IMG/VR virus record: IMGVR_UViG_3300048103_001146
Location: 1 to 20,548 of that record
Reading direction: 5' to 3' (one strand)
DNA from: a virus
Length of the DNA: 20,548 bases
In this document: positions 13,821 through 20,548 of the stretch, one piece after another
How the letters are laid out: the number at the start of each line of letters is the position of its first letter
Position numbering within the stretch: the stretch's first letter is position 1
The notes under the pieces: generated by a model
Databases searched by the model: none
Told to the model about the DNA's origin: nothing
The model's input: the letters and a program-made list of their open reading frames with translations, nothing else
Program-made: the position numbers and the translations under genes

Positions 13821-16499
13821 TTATGCTGTTTCTTGAATTGTTATTGTTGTATCTACAGAGCTTGCGCTTGTTTTACTAAAATCTAATATGCGAACTGTCA
13901 CAGGTGCACTGTCAGTGCTAGCTAGACACCAACTATTTGTTGTTTGCGTTGTCGTATCGATTGCTTGTCTGCTAGTTACAGACGAATTTCCACTCCAACT
14001 CATTGTAACCTTAGAGTAGTCGACATGCAATACATTAATTGAAACTTCATTGGTTTGCGCGCTCAAATCTATAGTACGAGACACAAAGCCCCCAAATGTA
14101 TATTGATCTCCACTACTAATTGAAGTAACGGTTTTTCCTGCTAAATTTACAGCATTAATTGAAGAGTAATTATGATCCCCCTTCGAATCACTATCATGCA
14201 CACCCATACTGGCTGTAAATGTAGTAGCTGTTTCAGAGTGATTAAATGCTCCTAGTGTTCCATGCGGCGCGCCAAGAGTAGGAGCTTGAAGCAATCTTTG
14301 CCCACCAGTTGATATTACTATGTTGTAATTTTGTTGACTTGTTACATCATTTCCACCACTTCTCATTCTTGTCCCACTATTACTGGTAATACTTAAACTG
14401 GGAGCGGTATTTGCGATATTCACAATAGCTGTTTTACTGGACTGTGATCCATTTTCTCTTCTTTTTACTAATAACTTAAAATTAGCGTTAGATACATTGT
14501 ATCCGCCACCCTGCCTGGAAACACTTTTATTTGCTTGATAACTAGAAGCTTGAGTGATAGTTAATTCAGAGCCTAATGGATCAGAGTATGTATACTCTGG
14601 ATTATTCGACCCCTGATTAGTTACAGTCATGTTTACTGTAGCTTGTTCAGAGTCTTTTAAAGCTTGTTGTCCATCAGGATAAGTGATTGAAGCTGTAGCG
14701 ATAGTTGGAGTTTGATTATTTACCTTTACCTTTGTATCTCCGCTACTAAAAACTGGCCCGTTTTGAGCATTTGTTGTCGAGTGTTTTGCAGCAGCCTTAA
14801 AAGGTAAGTCTTGACCTCCTGCATTATTGCTTACATTTGTTCCAGAAATACTCATGTTTACTGTTGCAGATTTACTTGATACACTCACACTTGAAACAGT
14901 TTGACTTCCGCTCGCATTATTACTATCTCCAGAAAACACAACTGTATTCACATTATTGGTGTCAAAAGTTAAGGTAACAGGAACACTATCTCCATTTTTA
15001 AGTTCTGATTGCTGCACTCCATCAGTTGTTGGATATGTACCGACAGAAGCAGAAAGAATAACCGGTCCACTTAATACATCGACAGTTGTATTTGTAGAGG
15101 TAAATGTTTCACCTTCAGTACCTAATTCATTTTTTGCAGTAATTTTAAATTGTGCTGCAGTTTCTGTCGTTAAAGTAGTTCTTGCTTGAACGGTTATGGT
15201 TGCAGTATTACCATCCATAGAGAAATTTGTACTATCTGATATTGTTCCCGTTGCAAAATCATTTCCTCCTTCGAAAGAAATTTTATCAACATCACTAGAA
15301 TCAAATGTAATATCAAGAGTTATATCGTCTCCATCTTTATAGTGATCCTGCCCATGTGGATGAGAACTAGTAACTTCAACAGCTGTAGCTGAGGGTCCTA
15401 AACCAGCAACTTCTATATCTACATCCTTACTTAATCCTCCATAAGAATATGTGACTGTAACAGTTTCACCTCGATCATCTGTTAAATCAACATCTGCATA
15501 TCCCTCAAACCTTCTCACATAACCTCCACCAATTGAAGTGATAGTTGATGAGCTTATTGGAGATCCATTAATATAAGGAGTTCCCGTCCAGTTACTGGAT
15601 CCAGCTTCCCATTGAATGTAAATTCTAGCTGTTGGAGTGTCAATTAACGCACTCGACACAGGAAGGGCATCGTCTACCTCTGTTTGAGAAGTGTCTTTTG
15701 TTAAATTAGTAATTCCATTATTAAAATCAGCATTATCCCCACAGGTTATATTTGTCACAAAAATACCTGGAGAAGTTGCTGAAGAGCCTCCTGACCCTCC
15801 TGATGAAGTAATCCATTGATAATCGCTACCGTTCCAACTTAATATTTGATTGTCGCTCGCAGCAGTTATGTTTAAATGAGAATCTACATCTGTATTTGCA
15901 TAGCTTTGACTTAATCCATAAGATTCGCTAGGTGATTCAGAGGAAGTTGTATATACCGCCCCAGAGTCATGCACGCTAGCCAATATATTTAGTTTGTAGG
16001 ATGTACTTTCATTTGTATCTCCTAACGAAGGAAGTTCGTCAGAAAATTGAAATGTGACTTGGTAAACCCCAGTAGTTGAAGTTTCAGAGACGTCTGAAAT
16101 CATAACTGCAATGATAGGGTCATTATCGCCTCCAGATAATGTTGCAGTAACAGTTGGTTTTCCCACAAAAACCCTGTCGGCCAAAACAATGGTTTGTTCG
16201 TTACTTTCTGCTCCAGTAGTTAAATTAGAAGTTTCTAAAGAGTATATAGAATAATTTGATGTATTGCTCAACATCGATTCTACAGATTCTGTATTTGCTG
16301 CCAAGCTAGATACATCTTCATCAAACCCTGTATCTCTCACGGATAAACTAGAAATGTCTTGTCCTATTTTAACGGTGGATGTGATCTGCGTAAGATCGTC
16401 CCCCAAAACACTATTGATTATTAAGTTTCCCTCGGTTGCAGTCAATCGGATGTTATCCCCATCGACTGATAATTGTTCAGTTCGCAATATTTTAGCCAT
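13821..16499 (-). CDS. Large tail fibre protein with Ig-like repeats
   Basis: An 892-residue, Ser/Thr/Asp-rich, nearly Cys-free virion protein. The N-terminus MAKILRTEQLSVDGDNIRLT and a helical stretch to about residue 80 look like a virion anchor. Next comes a beta region (100-185), the 32-residue module shared with the next gene (199-230) and a GGSGGSS linker. Then follow at least three related Ig-like beta-sandwich units of about 100-120 residues (about 369-476, 478-596, 598-697), each opening with a strand followed by a K(D/N)(G/S) turn and T-rich strands, e.g. HYKDGDDITLDITFDSSDVD and ELKNGDSVPVTLTFDTNNVN. The C-terminus (700-892) is beta-rich. Ig-like domains in phage tails often bind surface glycans; this is inferred. 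It heads a three-gene coupled unit. AAGG lies only 1 base from the ATG. Confidence 0.78.
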   Translation of the reverse strand: MAKILRTEQLSVDGDNIRLTATEGNLIINSVLGDDLTQITSTVKIGQDISSLSVRDTGFDEDVSSLAANTESVESMLSNTSNYSIYSLETSNLTTGAESNEQTIVLADRVFVGKPTVTATLSGGDNDPIIAVMISDVSETSTTGVYQVTFQFSDELPSLGDTNESTSYKLNILASVHDSGAVYTTSSESPSESYGLSQSYANTDVDSHLNITAASDNQILSWNGSDYQWITSSGGSGGSSATSPGIFVTNITCGDNADFNNGITNLTKDTSQTEVDDALPVSSALIDTPTARIYIQWEAGSSNWTGTPYINGSPISSSTITSIGGGYVRRFEGYADVDLTDDRGETVTVTYSYGGLSKDVDIEVAGLGPSATAVEVTSSHPHGQDHYKDGDDITLDITFDSSDVDKISFEGGNDFATGTISDSTNFSMDGNTATITVQARTTLTTETAAQFKITAKNELGTEGETFTSTNTTVDVLSGPVILSASVGTYPTTDGVQQSELKNGDSVPVTLTFDTNNVNTVVFSGDSNNASGSQTVSSVSVSSKSATVNMSISGTNVSNNAGGQDLPFKAAAKHSTTNAQNGPVFSSGDTKVKVNNQTPTIATASITYPDGQQALKDSEQATVNMTVTNQGSNNPEYTYSDPLGSELTITQASSYQANKSVSRQGGGYNVSNANFKLLVKRRENGSQSSKTAIVNIANTAPSLSITSNSGTRMRSGGNDVTSQQNYNIVISTGGQRLLQAPTLGAPHGTLGAFNHSETATTFTASMGVHDSDSKGDHNYSSINAVNLAGKTVTSISSGDQYTFGGFVSRTIDLSAQTNEVSINVLHVDYSKVTMSWSGNSSVTSRQAIDTTTQTTNSWCLASTDSAPVTVRILDFSKTSASSVDTTITIQETA
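15810..15905 (-). repeat. Shared 32-residue module, copy in the 892-residue protein
   Basis: Encodes residues 199-230 (SYANTDVDSHLNITAAS ... WNGSDYQWI), just before a Gly/Ser linker. It is the partner of 13466-13561, in the same order relative to the linker, suggesting duplication of a fibre segment between adjacent genes. Confidence 0.8.
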
Positions 16500-16514
16500 A
16501 CCTTAATATACAAT

Positions 16515-16557
16515 AAAAAAGCGGGCAATGGGAACAATAAATTCTCCCAGAGCCCGC
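16515..16557 (-). terminator. Rho-independent terminator after nrdB
   Basis: Outer stem GCGGGC (16521-16526) / GCCCGC (16552-16557), a 2x2 internal loop, inner stem TGGGA (16529-16533) / TCCCA (16545-16549). On the minus strand TTTTTT (complement of 16515-16520) follows. It ends the ribonucleotide reductase transcript 31 bases past the nrdB stop and only 15 bases before the start codon of the 892-residue tail gene. Confidence 0.85.
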
Positions 16558-16588
16558 CTGTATACAGGGATTCAGTTAAGAAAGTTTT

Positions 16589-17602
16589 TTAAAAATCGTC
16601 TTCTAGAGATCCGCTTTGTTGGTATTCTCGAACTCGCCGCTCAAAAAAGTTTCCCATGGCCTGTACATCAACAACTTCGCTAAGCCAAGGAAACGGGTTT
16701 TTGTCGCTCGGGAAACGATAATCTAACCCAATACCTTCCAGTCTACGATTGCCTATAAAATGCATATAATCAACAAACATGTCTGCATTCAATCCAAGAA
16801 TACCTGTTGGTAAAACATCGTGTGCATATGCAATTTCAAGCTCAACCGCTTTTTTCATATGATCCACAAATTCCTGCTGAATCTCTTTTGTCCAGATTTC
16901 TGGATTTTGTTCTACAAGAGTATTAATTAGATAAGTTCCAAATGCAATATGCGAGCTTTCGTCACGCAAAGTATATTTAATTTGATCAGAGATACCTTGG
17001 AGTTTGTTTTGTCTACCCAACGCAAGCAGCATAGCGAAACCACTAAAAAAGAACGTTCCTTCGCAAACTATCCAGTATGTAAGAAAGTTTCTTAGAAGTT
17101 CTTGCTTTCCTTCGATTGTGTCGGGGGTAAAATCCTGACGACTAATATCGTTAGTTATATTCATCAAGAAGTCATCTTTAGCTTTGATACTTGGAATAGT
17201 TTCATAAGCTGCAAAGACTTCTTCAATATCAAGATCAAGGCTATCGCATATATAAACTACCGTAAGATTGTGAAGACTTTCTTCAAACGCTTGGCGCAGT
17301 ATATACTGACGACATTCAGCGTCCGTAATGTATTTAAAGGCAGATAACAAAAGATTATTACCAACCAAAGACTCAGATCCAGCAAAAAACCCAAGACAGC
17401 GTTTAACAAGTAATTTTTCATCGTCTGTAATTTCATCGTTTTTCCATTGTTTTATGTCGGCTTGCATACCTATCTCTGTGGGCATCCAATTGTTTGCGCA
17501 ACTTTTTAAGAATAAATCCCATGCAAATTTATGTTTATGAGGTAAGATGCGATTTACACCTGCGGTGTTCTCGGTAAGAAGTTTTCCTGTTTTAGTTTCC
17601 AT
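16589..17602 (-). CDS. nrdB: Class I ribonucleotide reductase small subunit (Tyr-less)
   Basis: Houses the dimetal cofactor that generates the radical used by NrdA to make dNTPs. It is 337 residues, normal length. All six metal ligands are present with the spacing of the Chlamydia class Ic protein: Glu77 (SESLVGNN), Glu108 and His111 (FEESLH), Glu181 (CEGTFFFSG), Glu215 and His218 (RDESSHIAFG). The residue that carries the tyrosyl radical in class Ia/Ib (four after His111) is Val115 (codon 17258-17260), where class Ic has Phe. This suggests a Tyr-independent cofactor such as Mn/Fe; the metal is not readable from sequence. The C-terminal SLEDDF tail should dock into NrdA. It has its own TTGACA promoter in the 52-base gap from nrdA. 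Confidence 0.95.
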   Translation of the reverse strand: METKTGKLLTENTAGVNRILPHKHKFAWDLFLKSCANNWMPTEIGMQADIKQWKNDEITDDEKLLVKRCLGFFAGSESLVGNNLLLSAFKYITDAECRQYILRQAFEESLHNLTVVYICDSLDLDIEEVFAAYETIPSIKAKDDFLMNITNDISRQDFTPDTIEGKQELLRNFLTYWIVCEGTFFFSGFAMLLALGRQNKLQGISDQIKYTLRDESSHIAFGTYLINTLVEQNPEIWTKEIQQEFVDHMKKAVELEIAYAHDVLPTGILGLNADMFVDYMHFIGNRRLEGIGLDYRFPSDKNPFPWLSEVVDVQAMGNFFERRVREYQQSGSLEDDF

Positions 17603-17608
17603 TTTTAT

Positions 17609-17637
17609 AATATATCAAATATGTATAACGTTGTCAA
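17609..17637 (-). promoter_or_regulatory. Sigma70-like promoter of nrdB
   Basis: Minus strand: perfect TTGACA (17632-17637), 17-base spacer, TATATT (17609-17614), then only 6 bases to the ATG. The predicted transcription start falls on or next to the start codon. It lies between the nrdA stop and nrdB. Confidence 0.68.
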
Positions 17638-17654
17638 ATTCAAAATAGATCAGT

Positions 17655-20096
17655 TTATTGACAACTCTCACAAGTTCCTCCATTTTTCATAGCTTCAATG
17701 CTGCAAGCTGTTGCTTCGGTTGATTTTTCATCAGTATTAGCTTTCTCAATTTTAGATGCCGCACGATTGCGAAGATAGTATGTAGTCTTCAGCCCAGCTT
17801 CCCAGCAATTCATATACACATCATTCAAATACTTTAATGAGGTAGATTTGTTGTAAAGGTTAAAACTGACTGCTTGATCAATCCATTTTTGGCGTGTCGC
17901 ATTACATTCAATAAGCTTGAACATATCGCGGTCAAATGCTGTTTTGTATTTTTCTTTTAATTCAGTTGGAATGTCGCCATTAAGCAAGGATAAATCACCA
18001 TCAACACTTTTCACAAGCTCGGCAACTTTACTGTTCCAAAGACCTACTGCTTTCATGTCATCAATAAAATGCTGGTTTGTTATAAAGAAGTTGCCGCTTT
18101 TATTTTCATACACAAAGAGAACCGAGAAATTTGGTTCAATACTTTGCTCGACACCATTGATATAACCAATTGTGGCGGTTGGAGCGATCGCCATAACATT
18201 ACTATTCCGCATTCCATGCTCGGCAACGTGGCTACGAAGCTCTTTCCATTCAGATGTAAGGGTTTCACCTCCTCCGACACCAGAAGCCTTTCTGTATTCT
18301 GTGAGAACGTTATACGAATCTATTGGAAAAATATTTTGACTCCATAGTGATCCTTGGTATGTTTCATATGAACCTTTTTCTTTTGCAAGATTCGAGCTTG
18401 CAGAAATAGCGTTGTACGAATAAAACTCAAACAAATGATCATTAAATTTCACAGCCTCATCACTGTCTATATTGATGTTCATTTTGTGCAACACATCATG
18501 CAATGCCATCATCCCCAGCCCAATGGGACGATTTCTTAAATTGCTATTGCTTGCTTCTTTCGTAGGATAAAAATTAAGATCAACAACACTGTCCAATGCT
18601 CGTATAGCAACATGTATTGTATTTTTTAATTTATCATAATCTAAAGTATTGTCATCTTTTAAATGATTGAGTAGATTGACTGATCCAAGATTACAAACTG
18701 CAGTTTCACCAATTTTTGTTTTTTCGCCTTTATCATATTCAGACGCTTTGGTGTGAAGTGTGATTTCGGTGCAAAGATTACTGCTATGTACAATACCTTC
18801 GTGTTGATTAGTATAACGAATATTGCATGGATCTTTGAATGTGCACCATGGATGAGATGTTTCGAACAATACCTTTAGCATTTTCTTCCAAAGCTCTTTT
18901 GCAGGAACTACTCGATAGTTTTTAATAATACCTTCTTCTGCTTGATTACATAGTTTATTATAACGAGAGTCAAAATCTTCAGCGAAACAATCGTGCAAAG
19001 TTTTACCATCTTCTCCAACTGTGTCTCGAGGATCAAAATAATACCAAGCATCTTCATTTTGAACTCGGCGCATAAATTCATCAGGAATCCAAGATGCTGT
19101 ATTCATATCGTGACAGCGTAGACGATCATCACCCGTATTTCTACGAAGATTAAGAAAGTCTTCGAAATCTAAATGCCAAGGTTCAAGATATGCACATCCA
19201 GCACCTGGACGCTTGCCACCTTGATTCACAGCAACTAAAAGATCGTTATAAATCTTCAACCATGGAACTAATCCGCTAGAGATACCATTTGTTCCCTTAA
19301 TGTGAGAGCCTGTAGAACGAAACGGAGTAACATCCAATCCAAGACCGCCTGCATACTTGCTTTTTCGCGCTTCTTGCCAAGCGCCATCAAAAATACCGTC
19401 AATACTATCATCAAATGTATTAAGGTAGCAACTACTAAGCTGAGATCTAGCAGTTCCACTATTAAAAAGAGTTGGAGTAGAAGAAGTATACAAAAATTGA
19501 CTAAAAAGATCATAATACTTAATCGCCCACTCTTCTTTATTCTCTTCGTTTAGAGCAAGTCCCATGGCAACCCTCATCCAAAAACTTTGTGGAGCTTCCA
19601 TGATTTTGTCGTCTTCACGAATAAAATAACGATCTGTGAGAATTTGAATACCAAGATACTTAAAAGAGTTGTCTCGACGAATTCGAAGTGCTTCAGATAA
19701 TTGAGTTAAATCATACTCAAGCATGCGCTCGTTCAGTTTTCCACTTTTAACCAATTTCTTGATTCCCTGAATAAAACTCTTTCGATACTGCAATCGAAAA
19801 GCGTCGCTGTCAACACCTTCCTTGAATACTTCTTTATATACTGTGTTGAGTAGAAGTCGAGCTGCGGCATAACTATAATTAGGCTCTTTCTCTATCTTTT
19901 CTCGTGCGCTTAATATAAGTGACGTGTCGATTTCTTTGGTTGTAATTTTATCGTACAGCTGAAGTTGTGCGTCTAATACAATCTCACTGACTGAAACGTC
20001 GGACACTCCTTCACACGCACGCTCTACATTAGTATTAATCTTCTCGACAATAAAATCCTGAAGACGACCATTTCTTTTTTTTACTTTTATATCCAT
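17655..20096 (-). CDS. nrdA: Class I ribonucleotide reductase large subunit
   Basis: Reduces ribonucleoside diphosphates to deoxy forms for phage DNA synthesis. It is 813 residues. An N-terminal ATP-cone (about 3-93, KVKKRNGRLQDFIVEKIN) gives allosteric activity control. Active-site residues: Cys223 (SSCYLNTFDD) and Cys468 (AVCNLGSVNL) form the redox pair, and Asn440, Cys442 (thiyl) and Glu444 lie in SNLCTEI. The radical-path Tyr773-Tyr774 pair is in TTYYLRN. The C-terminal tail has the reducing CESC (809-812). Everything needed for activity is visible. It is transcribed from a TTGACA promoter 12 bases before the ATG and followed by nrdB after 52 bases. The start at 20096 fits the beginning of the cone domain. 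A hydroperoxide or thioredoxin partner is not in the window. Confidence 0.97.
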   Translation of the reverse strand: MDIKVKKRNGRLQDFIVEKINTNVERACEGVSDVSVSEIVLDAQLQLYDKITTKEIDTSLILSAREKIEKEPNYSYAAARLLLNTVYKEVFKEGVDSDAFRLQYRKSFIQGIKKLVKSGKLNERMLEYDLTQLSEALRIRRDNSFKYLGIQILTDRYFIREDDKIMEAPQSFWMRVAMGLALNEENKEEWAIKYYDLFSQFLYTSSTPTLFNSGTARSQLSSCYLNTFDDSIDGIFDGAWQEARKSKYAGGLGLDVTPFRSTGSHIKGTNGISSGLVPWLKIYNDLLVAVNQGGKRPGAGCAYLEPWHLDFEDFLNLRRNTGDDRLRCHDMNTASWIPDEFMRRVQNEDAWYYFDPRDTVGEDGKTLHDCFAEDFDSRYNKLCNQAEEGIIKNYRVVPAKELWKKMLKVLFETSHPWCTFKDPCNIRYTNQHEGIVHSSNLCTEITLHTKASEYDKGEKTKIGETAVCNLGSVNLLNHLKDDNTLDYDKLKNTIHVAIRALDSVVDLNFYPTKEASNSNLRNRPIGLGMMALHDVLHKMNINIDSDEAVKFNDHLFEFYSYNAISASSNLAKEKGSYETYQGSLWSQNIFPIDSYNVLTEYRKASGVGGGETLTSEWKELRSHVAEHGMRNSNVMAIAPTATIGYINGVEQSIEPNFSVLFVYENKSGNFFITNQHFIDDMKAVGLWNSKVAELVKSVDGDLSLLNGDIPTELKEKYKTAFDRDMFKLIECNATRQKWIDQAVSFNLYNKSTSLKYLNDVYMNCWEAGLKTTYYLRNRAASKIEKANTDEKSTEATACSIEAMKNGGTCESCQ

Positions 20097-20108
20097 ATTA
20101 TGTTTTAA

Positions 20109-20137
20109 ATAGTAACATTTAGTTGGGGTTATGTCAA
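20109..20137 (-). promoter_or_regulatory. Sigma70-like promoter of nrdA
   Basis: Minus strand: perfect TTGACA (20132-20137), 17-base spacer, TACTAT (20109-20114), 12 bases before the ATG. The expected leader is about 5 bases. It is divergent from the plus-strand promoter at 20172-20200, with which it shares the 111-base gap. Confidence 0.72.
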
Positions 20138-20171
20138 TTGAAATTATCTGTGTGTTTATAACTTTTCAAGC

Positions 20172-20200
20172 TTGACAATGTCATTGCGTTTTGATAAAAT
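20172..20200 (+). promoter_or_regulatory. Sigma70-like promoter of the PHP-domain gene
   Basis: Plus strand: perfect TTGACA (20172-20177), 17-base spacer, TAAAAT (20195-20200), then 7 bases to the ATG at 20208. Transcription would begin at about the start codon. The in-frame ATG at 20178 lies inside the spacer, so it could not be used from this promoter. Confidence 0.72.
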
Positions 20201-20207
20201 AGTTGGC

Positions 20208-20548
20208 ATGTTACCTTTATTTAAAAGCCACTATTCAATCGGCAAGAGTATATTAACTCTGGATGATCCAATTACACATAAAGAAGGCGGATCAGACAGT
20301 GTTTTTAGTATTGCTGTAGAAAATAAATTAAAACAAGTGATTCTCGTTGAGGATTCTTTAACAGGATTTCTTCAAGCCAAGAAAAATGCGGACAATTTAA
20401 AATTAAAACTTATCTTTGGATTGCGCATTGACATGAGAGAGAATGCAAGTGTTGATCCAAAAGAAGAATCTGTAAAGAGTTCACACAAAATTGTATTGTT
20501 TGCGCGAGACGCCGAAGGATGCAGATTACTAAACACAATATATAGTGA
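20208..20548 (+). CDS. PHP-domain protein, DNA polymerase III alpha-like (3' truncated)
   Basis: The first 113 residues resemble the N-terminal PHP domain of DnaE-type polymerases: FKSHYSIG aligns with the opening HSxYS motif, VILVEDSLTGFLQAKKNA with the TDH..L.G segment, LKLIFGLRIDM with the IKPI.G motif, and HKIVLFARDAEGCRLLNTIY with the following LLA.N..G..NL segment. The usual metal-binding His residues are replaced (Lys in motif I, Ser after Asp in motif II), so the site looks inactive. Either this is a stand-alone phage PHP protein or the start of a full polymerase; the window ends before this can be told. An alternative ATG at 20178, in frame, would add 10 residues but lies within the promoter. 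No Shine-Dalgarno sequence before either. Confidence 0.75.
   Translation, partial: MLPLFKSHYSIGKSILTLDDPITHKEGGSDSVFSIAVENKLKQVILVEDSLTGFLQAKKNADNLKLKLIFGLRIDMRENASVDPKEESVKSSHKIVLFARDAEGCRLLNTIYS

Noticed and set aside
12590-16506. Several plus-strand frames of 66 to 90 codons opposite the tail genes
   Set aside because: They are antisense shadows of the long minus-strand genes, without recognisable motifs.
16557-16568. 12-bp palindrome CCTGTATACAGG after nrdB
   Set aside because: Short, touches the terminator stem, and nothing suggests a site; likely chance.
20131-20207. Short plus-strand ATG frame at 20131 and ATG at 20178
   Set aside because: The first is 14 codons long; the second lies within the promoter spacer of the PHP gene, so it would not be on that transcript.

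Overview
The window looks like part of the genome of a tailed virus, probably a T4-like myovirus infecting a Gram-negative, probably marine, bacterium. The evidence is a DnaB/gp41-type helicase next to a TOPRIM primase, tail and adhesin genes (one with the KISELTE-type N-terminus common in marine phages), phage NrdA/NrdB, a small heat-shock protein, a GDP-fucose cassette and T4-late-like promoter motifs. The DNA is AT-rich by eye, genes are tightly packed with many 4-base start/stop overlaps, and no tRNA, integrase, insertion sequence or CRISPR array was seen. A signal peptide plus an outer-membrane barrel with a terminal Phe points to a host with an outer membrane. The exact host and virus lineage cannot be read from the sequence alone.

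Layout. (1) 2-3544, plus strand: replication genes, namely a 5'-truncated replicative helicase, a DnaG/TOPRIM primase and a Cas4/RecB-like PD-(D/E)XK nuclease. (2) 3528-7315, plus: a sugar cassette overlapping the nuclease gene, with a Nudix hydrolase, two glycosyltransferases, GDP-mannose 4,6-dehydratase and GDP-L-fucose synthase. Together these should make GDP-L-fucose from host GDP-mannose and transfer sugar to an unknown acceptor. (3) 7325-10622, plus: a modular phage protein followed by small virion/tail proteins and a beta-helix spike. (4) 10723-11814, minus: a secreted outer-membrane barrel with its own sigma70-like promoter, and an Hsp20. (5) 11997-16499, minus: a coupled unit of an 892-residue Ig-repeat tail protein, a 422-residue tail protein and a PAPS-type sulfotransferase, ending in a strong terminator. 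(6) 16589-20096, minus: class I ribonucleotide reductase (nrdB and nrdA), each with a TTGACA promoter, closed by a terminator. (7) 20208-end, plus: the start of a PHP-domain protein, divergent from nrdA.

The most interesting points are: a NrdB that keeps all six metal ligands but has Val where the radical Tyr should be; a virus-encoded outer-membrane barrel beside an Hsp20 with a palindrome at its promoter; a sulfotransferase translationally coupled to tail genes; and a set of near-consensus promoters placed so close to the ATG that the early mRNAs may be leaderless, in a window where almost no gene has a Shine-Dalgarno sequence.
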